Made by a program: the position numbers and the translations under genes. A stretch of 64,000 bases of DNA from Acanthacorydalis orientalis (Eukaryota; Arthropoda; Insecta; Megaloptera; Corydalidae), in the NCBI GenBank assembly GCA_034766995.1, contig CM068315.1:49819162-49883161 (forward strand), read 5' to 3'. The notes under the pieces were generated by a model. The model saw only the letters and a program-made list of their open reading frames with translations, was not told where the DNA came from and ran no database searches. This document shows positions 40,936 to 54,097 of this stretch, in pieces (within the stretch, counting starts at the first letter, position 1; every line of letters begins with the position of its first letter).

Positions 40936-42039
40936 ATAATGCCTCACGTTTTCCGTAAAATATTCAATTCTCATTCTAAATATCTTAACCATTCATATAA
41001 CCATATTATATTTTAATAATTTGAGAGTAAATAAAAAATTACAAAAATTGAATAGCGTAAGATTTTTAATTTTCATAAGTCGTTTCAATAAATATTCTTT
41101 CAATTTTTCTAAATAATAATACGTTCTAGAAAAGATACCTACTTATGTAGAGTGCTATGTTATAGAATATTCTATTGCATGGATAACTAGATATATCATT
41201 TTTTTTAATTTAAGATGGGAAATAGCGTACCATAGTAAAAAGTGTGCTTGTACTATTTTCAACTACAAAAATATGTACAAGTTTTTTCCAGACGTAGTAT
41301 ATACATGCACGTGCATATATATATATACACACGCGTGTACATGCACTATATTCGTAACAGAACAATATATAGTTACAAAATTATAATTATACGTGGGACT
41401 AATTTTTCAATATATTCTTTTTAATGTTTTAAATTACAATTACAATTATTTGAAATAATCAAAAATGCAAGTAAATACAATAATGATTATTATCTGAATA
41501 ACATATTTATAATAACAGTACTATTATAAATAAATACCTTTGTGTTATTACACCTGACCATCTATTTAGGACATTACACAAACACATTCATTGTTCTCTA
41601 ACACTATTATTCACCATGTGCTCGGCAATAACGTACTATAAATTGAATATGAAAGCGCGAACCGATAAACGTACCATTTAATTATAAATTCACGAATTTC
41701 GATATGAATTTCACGAGATCAATTGTCTATTTTTGATGCACAATGTTTGATAAAAATGTCAATGCACCGGCAATTCACGTACACCGGTCACTAAATCACG
41801 GTCGAATGCTTATAGAAGGTCAAAGCATGCGCATCATATGAAATAAATTCACTTTGATCTAGTTGCCTTTCATGTTCATATGTAAAATGTATTATATAAT
41901 AAAAAAGATGAAGATATACGATGTCTTTGTTTATTATCACTGTAGAAACGCGTGGCAATACGAATAATGCACATTACGAATAATATTCACAATGGTTCAA
42001 CAAAATATCGTGTACATAAAAAAAATTCTTTAGCAAAAA

Positions 42040-42051
42040 TACATTATATAT

Positions 42052-42127
<76 letters not shown>
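42040..42127. repeat. (TA)n microsatellite, long
   Basis: A near-pure TA run of about 65 bp preceded by imperfect TATATTATATATAAA. Confidence 0.97.
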
Positions 42128-42128
<1 letters not shown>

Positions 42129-42444
42129 CAAAACTTACTTAAAATTCATAGCTTGATTAAATTTATTATACTAATTGTATTATGCATTTTTAATTACTAC
42201 AAATAAAAATTATAATTGATATTCATTTTTCACAATAATAATTTAAAAAAGTAACATTTAATAGAGCTCAGACAGGAAAAGAAAAATCAAATTAGAAAAT
42301 CACACTTTCATATTTATATAGAATAAAATAACAATCCATAAAATATATTTTACCGCAAAATATTTGAAATTGGTATTAAAAAACAATACTGCTAAACGAA
42401 ATTACCTTTAGTAGGAACATCGTTTTTTTTTCATTTATGCATAC

Positions 42445-42445
<1 letters not shown>

Positions 42446-42500
<55 letters not shown>
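42446..42500. repeat. (TA)n microsatellite
   Basis: About 52 bp of TA after ACATATG. Confidence 0.97.
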
Positions 42501-42501
<1 letters not shown>

Positions 42502-45388
42502 AAAACTCTGTAAAATGAAATTCCAATTTACTATCACACAACACATGAAACAAGCCGGCAGAGATTAATACTGTATAATATATAATAATTAATTCTGTAC
42601 TGTTAATATGTTTAAAATTAAAAATTATATGAAAAAATATGAAGCAGTGGTGAAAAATGATTTTATGATTTTAATCATTTTGTACTATACCTTATAAACG
42701 TTATAGCAGAGATGGTTGTTTTCTACAATTACTTTGATAATTTACGAACATAATTTTTGACATTAAAATTAATAATTATTATAAATTTTATTTTTTTAAC
42801 AAAATAAGTTTTTTCATAAAATATACTTCGTGTCATCGAAAAAATATTCGATGCATATACTATGATTTCAATAAAGTACTTCTTATTTATTTAATAACAA
42901 ACGTCATATTGTATTTCTAATATTATTTATATTCAATGTATTTTACTTAAAAGAAACATTTATTTATTAAAAAATACGTGGTAGGGATTTGTTTTTCTAA
43001 GAATTATATTCTAGATTACATAAAATATGACAATAATTAAGAATATGATGTTTAGAAAGAAAATTAAATTTAATTTACCATCTATTTTTAACTCATACAA
43101 AAATTGGTCTTATTTCTTCTTTTCCATCTTTAGTTCACTAACCCAATTTGAATCAAAATTAATAAAAAAAATCGATTTTGCCAAAATACAAATCGAAAAA
43201 TGCATTTAAAAATGATATAAACATGAAGACGATGAAATGAATCGCATTGAAAAAAATTAAGATTAGAATTATAAAAATAAAAGCTGCAGTTAATTTCCTA
43301 CCAACCAAATCTATAACATAACATTTTTATTTTAATTCAAATGTTTAAAAATGATTTCGTTAAACTCGGACTATAACGAAAAACACACTTCTATTTATCT
43401 TACTTTATATTGAGATCAATTATGTAAATCAAGATACAAAAACAATAAATAAAACGAGGCCACTAACGAAACCAAAAATAACCGCGTTTGAATTTATTTC
43501 GCTTGTGGATTTTTTTTTCAAAGATTTAAATTTGTTTCCACTGAACTCCGATTCAATTAAAATCTCGATAACAAGTGAGTTATTTTGACAATACGTAATT
43601 CGAGCAGGCAGCAGTCACAAATTGCACAGCTTACAGATAGATGTGCCAGATATACAGAGAATGTATTAGTGTCGTGCAGTTCAATCAAATATTTTTTTTT
43701 AATATCTTTAATATTTCATGTACATAGAAGCGTTTGTTCTGTATAGAAATTATGTATTGCTGTCAACTGTATATGTAATTATACTAATAAACTTTTTTTT
43801 AAGTAACATAAACAGAATAACAAATTCGACTTTCAATTAGCTGAATCATGGAATATTTTATAATACATATGACTCCACGCACAGTACAATAGAAAAGAAA
43901 TCGTTTTTAAACTATCAATAAATACATGCATATACTAAGTAAATTCAATACCTTTTTAAATAAAAATTAAATAATAAAAAAATCAAATTAAAACCAAATA
44001 AAAATAATTTCAACCGTATATTTTAATAACTTCTGTTCTTAAAAAAATAGTAATATGTTAGATAAAAATAATTTAGAAAACAAATTTATGTTTGTATAAA
44101 CGAAATTTTAAATACTAAACGTATATTAAGATCGATTAAACAGTAAAATCGTCAAGTGTACTACAACAAAAATGATAAAATAATAATTTATAACACATAG
44201 TAAATTAAACCTTAAGTATCTACGTGTTGCCGTCAAAAAGGCCATATATGAAGAAATGTCGCATAAAATTAAAGTTTTTAGAGCTCTGGAAACAAAAAAA
44301 AATCAGTAAACACGCTGCGTGTGTAAATAATGTCATAAAGTTAAGACGGAAAATTTTATTATAGACAGACTATAAAAATAAACTTTAAGGACTCCATTTA
44401 TACGGCTTCTTCAAATCACTACTGTAATGCATATTTGTAGTAGACGGAAATGTTATGGATATAAGGGCTGAAGTTTGGAAAATCAACTGCACTTTTAATC
44501 ATCTGAACAGACAAGTTCATACTACTGACAAAAATACTTTGTTATGGAATTAATATTTAGTATTTTCTTTTTAGTGTGATTTTGAAATAATTCAATATAT
44601 AAAATGAAAATTTCAATTCGAACACACATATAATTTATAAAAACACATATATTAATTTCCACGAATTTGAGTGACTACAATTAACAAAATCAGGAGTGAT
44701 CAATAATCAATTATTAAAACATTTTTTATTAGAAAACATTTTTTTGTTTGTAAGATAAATGAAAAATTAATTCTTTGAAATTAATTTAATTTAACCTTTT
44801 ATTATAAAATGATCATTCAAATTTCAAGTCGAAAAATATACTTCTGAATCATGTTCTTTTCATTTTAACTCCAACAATAAATTAGTAATAAAATAGTTAT
44901 TAATATTTACAGTCTTCGTTATACATAAGATTTTTATCATATATAACGAATAAAACAACGAAATAATTCTAAATAAGTAATATTCATCATGGATTATAGC
45001 GAAAGTAAAAAAAGGAAGTCAGAGTTTTCAGGATACTCTATTGAAGCGTTGTGATGTCTATAACCTTCGCGATTCATGTCAATTTCATTTAAATCTGTAC
45101 ATCTGAACGAGACTGTGTTTGAAGAAAACTGGTAAGATATCTCGGAGCGTCGCTCTAGATTGCTCTTTTATGTCACTCATGTTTGGTTCTATTTATTTAG
45201 TTTCATTTCGTTAAGTCGAATGGAAACAGAATGTCGTTCAAGTACATTTTCTGTTCTGATTAAAAATTTATTACGATCCGCTGTGCTTTTTTATGTTTTC
45301 CAAACTGGTGAATAACTCAGTTAAGAGCTGTTATTTTTATTAAATCAAATATGTTTTTGAATTATTATTTTATTACTACGAACACTGA

Positions 45389-45390
<2 letters not shown>

Positions 45391-45425
<35 letters not shown>
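45391..45425. repeat. (TA)n microsatellite
   Basis: About 34 bp of TA ending in CACATACA. Confidence 0.97.
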
Positions 45426-45430
<5 letters not shown>

Positions 45431-45580
45431 CATTTTAATTAAAATGTTTAATTACATATAAACATATTACATTTCCAAATTAATTAAAAATATTAATAAT
45501 TAAAAGAACAAAATATAATAAATTACAAAAAATGCACAGTCATATATCAACTCGCATATTATAACCCAAATATTTGATTC

Positions 45581-45592
45581 TGTATATATGTG

Positions 45593-45632
<40 letters not shown>

Positions 45633-45642
45633 TTTATATACA

Positions 45643-45694
<52 letters not shown>

Positions 45695-45708
45695 TATATA
45701 CATATACA

Positions 45709-45748
<40 letters not shown>

Positions 45749-45757
45749 CATATATAA
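45581..45757. repeat. Long TA tract with recurrent CATA interruptions
   Basis: About 175 bp of TA repeat broken at irregular intervals by single A-C substitutions (CATATA) and one TTTATA. It is the longest simple-sequence block in the window and gives Ile-Tyr frames on both strands. Confidence 0.97.
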
Positions 45758-46212
45758 ATTAACCTTTTAAGAATAAATAAAAACAAAAGTAAACATACAA
45801 TAAAAAGATTTAACATATTACAACTATGCACGAATATTATAAATGTAATTTAGTGCAACATAGATACGAATATATAATTTCTGTATCATACTGCCAACAT
45901 TATTTCTTTAAAAAGTTTACTGAAATTGATAGAGTACTACCTTACATTGCCTAATACAATCGATAATACCGCAAAGAAAAATTAATGAACAGAAAGTATT
46001 TCATACAGTAATTACTTAATCTAATCAAATAAAACCAAGAGCTCGTTATAATTAATACTCGCGTTAAAATATACTCATTTTATTACATATCTTATAAGAC
46101 TTCAGAATAAAAACTATCTGAAGAATTTTTATATATAATGGAAAAACAACGTTTACGAAAGCGGTTTGCAGAGTATCTTGGTACAAGTACTCGCAGAGGT
46201 AGAGGACCACAG

Positions 46213-46213
<1 letters not shown>

Positions 46214-46267
<54 letters not shown>
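46214..46267. repeat. (TA)n microsatellite at mariner left side
   Basis: About 53 bp of pure TA just left of the 46-kb mariner relic. Confidence 0.97.
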
Positions 46268-46271
<4 letters not shown>

Positions 46272-47477
46272 TGTCCAACCTTTTTAGTAATGCTATGGTG
46301 TGGAAAGTCATTCCGACATTAATTCTTCGTTTGATAGTTATTTAAGCATAAGAATTTCACTCAAAAGATCAAAATGGATAAAATCGAAATTCGAGCTATG
46401 ATTCATTTTTTTTTTTTTTGGAAGGGAAACAGAGAAGGAAATCTACGGGTGGATATTTTCTACACTGGGTGAAACTTGTCTTTCGTACGAAACTGTTCGT
46501 CTTTTAGTGAATGAAACATGGATGCACTACACGCAGCAAGCCAAATAACAGCTGTCATACAAGAAATCATCGATGAAGTTCACGATATGGATTTATCCGA
46601 ACAGCGAATGAAAGTGAGCGAGATAATATAGGGCATAGGCGTCTCAACTGAGTGAACGCATTTGATTTGCATAATAAATTGCGTATGAAATTTTTTTCTC
46701 TAAGATGGGTGCTACGTTTACACTCACTGCAAAGCAAAAACGAGTTTTCAAGAGAACATCAGTTGACTTCTTATATTATATTATTCTTATATTGGAACTG
46801 CTTATACAGAATCCAATCTGTTTCATACGGCGTTTTGCGACCATGGATGAAACTTGGATTCGTTATTACACAACAAAATCATAAATACAATCAAAAAAAT
46901 GGACGAAATGCGATGAAATAGCTCTGAAGAAGACGGTTCACTCTACTGGAAAGGTGACCCCGTCAATTTTCTGGGATGCGAAAGGAATTTTCTTGACAAC
47001 TATCTTTGGAAGGAAAAGTACTGACCAGAACTACGCTGCACTTTCGATGAAGTTGAAGGCATCGATTGTGCAAAAACGTCTAGGAATGATCAAGAAAAAA
47101 CTATTTTTTCACCGTGGTAATGTACCGGCTCATTCAAGCGGTATCGCTCAGTAAAAATTGGCCGAATTGAAGTTTTAAATCCTTCCGCGTCTAATTTTTT
47201 CACCTGACTTTGCTTCTTGAGACTTCCATCTGTTTCCGAAACTCAAAATTTTCCTAGCTGGAAAGCGATTTGTGTCAAATGAATAAATGATAGAGGCCGC
47301 AAACAGTGATTTTAAAGACCTTAAAGGAACCCATTTCTGGGAGGGAATTATGAGGCTTAGAAACGTTGGAGCAAGTACATTGAGGTACAAGGAGATTCTG
47401 TCGAAAAATAAAGTACAGTTTTAAACTGAAGCTCTTAACTTTTATATCAAACCAAATTACTCTTCAAGTTACCTGTG
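46268..47477 (+). mobile_element. Mos1-like mariner relic
   Basis: Contains a transposase of the mauritiana (Mos1) type across its full expected length. The right end, reverse-complemented from 47477, begins CACAGGTAACTTGAAGAG, which resembles a mauritiana-type terminal repeat, and it is followed by TA (47478-47479). The left end is unresolved. AGTAATGCTATGGTGTG just after the TA tract is a weak match. GGTTTGCAGAGTATCTTGG near 46170 is another, and would place the TA tract inside the element. Confidence 0.8.
46374..47411 (+). pseudogene. Mos1-like mariner transposase pseudogene
   Basis: The start ATG at 46374 gives MDKIEIRAMIHFF, and the frame-corrected C-terminus (GDSVEK) stops at TAA 47409-47411. 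The span of about 345 codons equals the Mos1-type length. Recognisable blocks: EIIDEVHDMDLSEQRMKV..I (helix-turn-helix 2), first Asp in TMDETWI (46846-46848), STGKVTPSIFWDAKGI, KKKLFFHRGNVPAHSS, third Asp before FHLFPKL (47221-47223), FLAGKRFVSNE. The second catalytic Asp is replaced by Gly (GGT, 47116-47118), and the second-to-third spacing is exactly 35 codons. Many stops and frameshifts occur, especially from 46400 to 46830. The protein is certainly inactive. Confidence 0.9.
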
Positions 47478-47616
47478 TATAATAAAAAAGTAAAAATAAT
47501 GTTCAAACATAAAATATATAAAATCAAAATAGATAATAATAAATTAATTTTATTTTGTATTAATATTTAAACTGGTAAAGAAACGCCAATAAATAACCTT
47601 ACATACATACACACAC

Positions 47617-47622
<6 letters not shown>

Positions 47623-47658
<36 letters not shown>
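47623..47658. repeat. (TA)n microsatellite
   Basis: About 36 bp of TA after CACACACATATAAA. Confidence 0.97.
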
Positions 47659-47661
<3 letters not shown>

Positions 47662-48128
47662 ATGTATCATTAAATATGTATATAAAAACAATTTACATTT
47701 GAAATAAAATTACCTATACGTGATAAACGACAAATATATAGTACTAAGTGTTTTATACAAAAATGTAGCTACATAATAAATAAATTCAAGATCGATTTTT
47801 ATGTGTTTTAAATTGAGGCAGTTAAGATTCAGTATTCCAGTTACTATGTTTATGGAAATATTTTCACTGAGTATCGCATTAAACTACAAAATAACTACGT
47901 CCCTTTGATAACTGAAATGAAGTTCGCATGAAATGTATCACAAGTAATTTTGCATTCGCATAAATATCTTCATTTGTAATCATTATTGAAACATAAATTT
48001 CTATAATATATGAAACATATATATATATATATATACCATGTATCTATAAAAATAAGACATAATAATTAAAAAAAAGTTAAATACAAGACATTAATAATTA
48101 TCAAGGAAAGTTATTTAATTACGTTTAC

Positions 48129-48130
<2 letters not shown>

Positions 48131-48187
<57 letters not shown>

Positions 48188-48227
48188 TAGATAGATATAG
48201 AGATAGACAGATATAGATAGATATATT
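48131..48227. repeat. Compound (TA)n(GATA)n microsatellite
   Basis: About 53 bp of TA followed by about 43 bp of imperfect GATA/GACA tetramers. Confidence 0.97.
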
Positions 48228-48562
48228 ATTAAAACTATTATCATTTTCGTTAAATAAAAATGATAAAAAGTGTTAATTAGAATATTCAACAATTCAATAT
48301 ATGATCATATTTTAATATCTATCAAAAATCGTTTTCACACAACGTCAATCGTTTTAAGAATAAAAAAAAACTCTATCGTGTTATATATATATATATATTA
48401 AAATGTTAGTTCAAATGTACTTTGGTTGTTATTGATTTACTGTGACTACAAAACTGGAAGTTGATACCGTTAGGTTCTAATTTCAAAAAACTAAAACTAG
48501 AAAGTTAAACTGTCAATATAAACTAATCAATTATACTGAAAACAAAAATTCAAGAAAGGTTA

Positions 48563-48650
48563 TTTACTTACTAAGTATAATTTATTTACTAAGTATACTT
48601 ATTTTATACTTATTTACTAAGTATAATTTATGACCTAATTATTTACTTCT
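48563..48650. repeat. Degenerate short tandem repeat (TTACTAAGTATAATTTAT)
   Basis: The string ACTAAGTATAATTTAT occurs twice, with a third ACTAAGTATACTTATTTTAT variant between. TTACTTACTA strings lie at both sides. Probably slippage-generated low-copy tandem DNA. Confidence 0.85.
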
Positions 48651-48869
48651 TTACTTACTACATCCTTTACTCATTGTGTTATTAATACAACCACAGTCTA
48701 TGGTCTGCTTATAAAAAACTTGATAATAATTGAATCTGAATTTTTCTCAATCATCTTAACATTTTAAATAGATTACTTTTTTAATAAGAAATGAAAGAAA
48801 GTTAACATTTATAATATACTTATTAACAACGTCATATCTATGTATGTGTATGGTGGGAAAGGTTGGTTG

Positions 48870-48876
48870 TATATAC

Positions 48877-48929
<53 letters not shown>

Positions 48930-48930
48930 C
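48870..48930. repeat. (TA)n microsatellite
   Basis: Imperfect TATACATATACA leading into about 43 bp of TA. Confidence 0.96.
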
Positions 48931-49284
48931 ACCAAGCTGTACTTTTATGAATTTATGGGTAGTACAATAGAATAGTGGATGAATCTGCATTCAATTTCAT
49001 TTTTTATTTCTTTAATTAGTTTCCATCTTCATAAAATATTTTACAAATATATATTAGGAAACATTTATATAGATTGTAGTCCAAACTACTATAAAATTTA
49101 AAGATTAAATGAAAATTGGTATTTGAAGTTGAAAATTTTTTAAACCGATAAATTAATATTTATATATATAAAAAAAAAAAAGAAAAAAACAAATTAAATA
49201 TTTTCATCTACAATCACATTTTACGAAAGCTCATATATCTCTAAATGGATGAGCTGATTCACGTATATACATATGTGCGTGTGC

Positions 49285-49310
49285 ATATGTGTGTATATAT
49301 ATATATATAT

Positions 49311-49386
<76 letters not shown>
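49285..49386. repeat. (TA)n microsatellite, interrupted
   Basis: About 100 bp of TA with ACAAA and ACA interruptions, preceded by TGTGCATATGTGTG. Confidence 0.97.
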
Positions 49387-49389
<3 letters not shown>

Positions 49390-49611
49390 GTATATAAATA
49401 TTATTTTTTACCGGGCTTCGTTTTAAATTAAAAGCTTAATATAAATAGAAATCTTACAATCTTACACTCTGTAATACCTACTCCTTTTATATCTGCCTTG
49501 AGAAAAAACTAAATAAGTACTTGGCGACAGGTAATACTTTAATTCTCTACGAGTAGATATAACACACACAGAGACAGAGAGAGATAAACAGACACAAACA
49601 TGGGAACACAC

Positions 49612-49637
49612 AAATATATATATGTATATATATACTC

Positions 49638-49680
<43 letters not shown>
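49612..49680. repeat. (TA)n microsatellite, interrupted
   Basis: TA repeat with GTA and CTCG interruptions. An ACACAC/AGAGAG patch lies just to the left (49562-49592). Confidence 0.96.
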
Positions 49681-49682
<2 letters not shown>

Positions 49683-50089
49683 TAGATATATAAACACAAT
49701 TTTGCATTAAATAGTTGATAGTTTCAGATGCAAATTAAAAATATTAGCCTAACACAGAAATTTAAGTGAGCTATATAAAATATATAACTTGTTACTCTGT
49801 GACTGATTTCCATTTTGACATATAAATAATATATACAAATTAATCCAGTCTAACATCAATATAAAACAAATAAATAAAATTTATCGTGTGAATTATGATC
49901 CGTTGAACATGAAAACGAATTCGTCAGCAGTAAAATTCACATCTATGCACGCATTACGGTAACAATGGTAAATAATCTGAGCCTGTTGTTGGCATGAATG
50001 GAAACAAGAAGTCGGCAATCATGAGGTGCGATAACGATATCTGGGAATAAAATTACATCGCCCAACCACCCATGAAAGAAACAATATTA

Positions 50090-50113
50090 ATATAATATAT
50101 ACAATATATATAG

Positions 50114-50202
<89 letters not shown>
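50090..50202. repeat. (TA)n microsatellite, two tracts
   Basis: Two TA tracts of about 28 and 45 bp separated by AAATAATACATGTGTG. Confidence 0.96.
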
Positions 50203-50205
<3 letters not shown>

Positions 50206-50811
50206 AATACACAGTAAAGCCATACACAGTCATTAGGTTCGGGAAATTTATCATTTTCATTTCTGAATTAATTTATATCGCTATAATAAAGTTGGCTTCA
50301 TTATTTTATATAATATTTTTGATGTATAATTTTCTCGATGATAATAACCAATTAATTGTTGGGTGTTCTGCACGAAAGCATTACTTGTATTTTCACATGT
50401 TTCACAACGATTATTACACATTCGTATAACATCGAAATCAATATTGTTTTTTTATGTATCATTTTTCGACTAATAAATTCTGATAGCAAATTAAAACACA
50501 CTCTTGGTGTTTTCATAAATCTACATAAACGTATATACCATTATCTTTAAAAAGTATATAGATTGATGATGATCATTTGAAGGGACTGGTAATACTGAAG
50601 ATATTTAATAATACAAGTATTTTAGTAAGATAGTTTTTTGAAAATACGTTTTTAAAAAGATAATCAAAAAGTATTTAATAATATTTAGTTCATAATGCTT
50701 AATAGTTCATAACATTATAAAATGTTCAAGAATAACAACAAATAGTCAATGGCACATACACACAAAAATATTAACACATTTAGAAAATATATATAAGCGG
50801 TTTGTAATAGT

Positions 50812-50813
<2 letters not shown>

Positions 50814-50870
<57 letters not shown>
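50814..50870. repeat. (TA)n microsatellite
   Basis: About 56 bp of pure TA. Confidence 0.97.
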
Positions 50871-50873
<3 letters not shown>

Positions 50874-50985
50874 CATACTCGTATACATTCACCATAGATA
50901 AAAAACAAGTTTGAATACAAAAAATAGTACTTAAGAAGTATAACTTTTTATTTTACTTCTATTCTTGTGAATTTAAATGATAGTT

Positions 50986-51016
<31 letters not shown>

Positions 51017-51842
51017 ATATCTGTACCAAAAATATTTTTTATTCAAAATATTGCTTGAAATATGAAATACTTTTTTTATAAATAATGTTTCTATATTTGA
51101 AGAAAGAAAACATGTACTGTTGTTGAATTCAAATGAATACTTAGTTATAAAAAATGAATTTTATTATGTGTTGTAAATATATCGAATATTATTTTTCGGG
51201 GAATAGGTACATTTGACAAAACTGGATAGTTTCATTCTAAAATAAAAATAATAAAATATCTTTATTTTTGTAGGTTTTAGTATTTATTTTCAGTTTTTAT
51301 TGAGAAATGAATATACGGTTCTAAAAAATGTACGATATATTTATAGATATTTAAAATAATAAAAAGGAAATAAATAAAAAAGAAGTACCTCAAAAAAATA
51401 ATATATACTGAATACATATTGAATCCTATATTTGTGTTTGTCTAAACATTATAGTATGCAATTTATAGGGAAGAGTCATGAGTTTCTTCTTGAGTTTTTT
51501 CTAAATTCATTTCATAATAAAAAAACATGCTATGTATTATAATTAATGATAGATCGATACCAAAGAATAAACATTTGAAAAAAAATCGTACAAAGATCAG
51601 AAACTGCTATTTTTAATTTCTAATTTTTAAAATATTTTTCTATTTTCTGAATAATTTGATAGTCAAAAAAAACACTTATTTTATTTCCAGGGTGTTTTTA
51701 AAATACTGTTTTACTTAAACAACTAAATACATTTCGAAAAAAAATGCATTTAGAAACATATTGATGATACAATAAATAATTGACGTCTACACAAATATTT
51801 TTAATTGTAACTAAATTATTAATATAAATTAACTACTTATTT

Positions 51843-51843
<1 letters not shown>

Positions 51844-51888
<45 letters not shown>
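51844..51888. repeat. (TA)n microsatellite
   Basis: About 45 bp of TA with one C near 51851. Confidence 0.97.
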
Positions 51889-51890
<2 letters not shown>

Positions 51891-53430
51891 CAATGAAATA
51901 TTTTTTTAAAAAAAAAGTAACAAAGCAATATATTAAGGGTAAAACTTAGCATTTTTCTTTGGATATTTACGACTTATACTACAAAAAATACAATAGTAGA
52001 AACATTCTGTGTTATTAAGTATATATCAACGTTTTCTGTTTATTTAAAATTAAAAATCTATTCTTTATTAACAGTTTTTCACAAATAGAGAAAATACAAT
52101 ATTAACAGAAAGCATTTTTCACTAAAGATTTTTTCAAATATAATCATACGAAAACAAAACCTTAATATTAAAACTAATCAAAGATTTTAATTACAATTAC
52201 CTCAAACTCGATACACACCTTTCTTTTTACCTGCAAAAAGAACAAAATTTATTATTAAACATGAAAATAATATAAGGAAGTAAATATTTTTATCAATCAT
52301 AAAACAGAAATGAAATATGTTTTATAATCGTATAAATAATTATATTAAAAATATATGAACAAATAACAAATGTATAAACAAGGTAATAAAATATTCAAGT
52401 GATAATAACTTTAACATTATGTACATTTAAGAAGAACAATTTAATAAACAATAATTATATGTATGAAGTACATTTAATTCAATATACGATATACTAAATT
52501 TTTCAGAGTACTTATTTTTGATTTTATTATTTTAAGTATTTAAAGACATTGTCGTTTTTTTGTAATTTCATACTATTTTTTTTATAAATACTAAAAATAT
52601 ATACTAAATTAAACACCAAAGAAAATATCAAAAATATAATATTTATTAAAACGGAAATCTATTTAAAATTTAAGAATAAATCAGAACCATTGTTCAATTA
52701 AATATAGTCACAAAACTGAATAACAAAATAAAATACACAAATATATATTATATTTAAAATAGCATGTTTTTTCCATCTCTTTAGATAATTTTTTATGAAA
52801 CTTTGAACATTAAATAATTTAATAATGTTTTTGATTGTTATCAATTAAAAAATAGTACTCTTCAGCAATATCGTATTTAAATATGTAATTAGTTATATGA
52901 TTTTATACTGTCTCATCAAGTTTCTTCTGTAATTTTTTAGTTATGAAAGCTAAAAGTATTCAACAACGGACACCTAATCTAAATAAATAAATTATAATAT
53001 GAAAACTGAAATTAACAACTTCAGGTATTTAATTTGTTTAAAATATTGCTATTCAAAGTGTAAATCAAATTTATATGATATAAAATAAATTTCAATTATC
53101 AGTTTTATTAACAAATATAAATAATATTTTAACATTACATGCGATCACTTTATCTATTTAAAAAATAATATTCTTTTTAAAGTAATACAACTGAAAGAAA
53201 CGTTTTAACATCTGTTTATCTAATAATTATATTTCAAAAAAGTATAAAAGTAAAAGACACAAATAACAGTGCATACAGTTATAATTTCAGGTAATATATT
53301 TTTAAAATTTGATGAGAAATGTACTTCTTTTACATAAAAATATAATTTTAGCAAATAACTTTGTTTATGCTTATTTAGAAATCAATATTAACGTCCAAGC
53401 ATTTTCTTTCATACAAATATGTATGGAATA

Positions 53431-53450
53431 TACATATATACATATTATAA

Positions 53451-53505
<55 letters not shown>
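53431..53505. repeat. (TA)n microsatellite
   Basis: Imperfect ACATATATAC units lead into about 50 bp of pure TA. Confidence 0.96.
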
Positions 53506-53514
<9 letters not shown>

Positions 53515-53559
53515 GAGATGTCCATAAACAAGGATAATTTTGTCGTGAAGGTAATTTCC

Positions 53560-53765
53560 TAATATGTTCAATGACGTTGCAACAAAGAACAAATGTTCTA
53601 TTGTTCAAGCGCTGTTACACGGAACATATAGCTTCAGAGTTTGGAGAAGTGTTTTAGGGTTGAAGTCGTGCGGAAGGTCTCTCTCGCAGTCTTATACAAA
53701 GAAGTCACTGATAACGTTGATTTACGCCGGCACCACTAGGCAATAGTATAGTAGTATGATGTACA
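53560..53765. other. GC-richer island, unrecognised
   Basis: About 200 bp of more complex sequence with a 60-codon plus frame (53564-53746). GGTTGAAGTCGTGCGGAAGG near 53658 faintly resembles a tRNA arm, but not enough to call. No domain is recognised. Confidence 0.2.
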
Positions 53766-54048
53766 CACATATACAAACTCCCAACACTATGGACAAATGA
53801 CTTTCTCGAGAACATGATATAGTCTATATACTGTTTACAACATATTTATTTAAATGGTATTTAGGAAGTATTTTACAGTTTTAGTAATTTATATGATCGT
53901 ATTTCAACTTGAAAATTATTTGAAAACTCACATTAATCCTCTCAATTCAAAGTTTCGAATTGAGCTTCCATTTCCCAAATGTGATTTATAGATGTGTATT
54001 ATTTTTAAATTACTACGAACGAATATAAGAGAAAAATATTAAATTTTA

Positions 54049-54097
<49 letters not shown>

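Larger units (their letters stand above)
40681..46130. other. Gene-free AT-rich stretch
   Basis: Unique AT-rich DNA with several microsatellites. Mildly GC-richer patches at 41.56-41.85, 43.56-43.69 and 45.0-45.28 kb show no coding or RNA signature. Confidence 0.55.
47480..53550. other. Gene-free AT-rich stretch
   Basis: About 6 kb of AT-rich unique DNA with many TA tracts (main ones listed; short ones at 48020-48038, 48384-48400 and 50995-51020). A mildly GC-richer patch at 49.90-50.07 kb is unrecognised. The stretch 51.9-53.4 kb is extremely AT-rich with nothing identifiable. Confidence 0.6.

Noticed and set aside
45500..45831. Overlapping frames of 60-83 codons on both strands rich in Ile and Tyr
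   Set aside because: They are direct translations of (TA)n, which reads Tyr-Ile in every frame on either strand. The same applies to many frames near 3.2, 4.5, 10.3, 13.5, 19.1, 20.0, 23.9, 27.7, 29-31, 33.3, 39.4, 40.9, 49.5, 50.1, 53.4 and 57.4 kb.
46138..46214. Protein-like start MEKQRLRKRFAEYLGT upstream of the TA tract
   Set aside because: The frame runs straight into the TA microsatellite and the stretch is only about 25 codons. There is not enough to call an exon.
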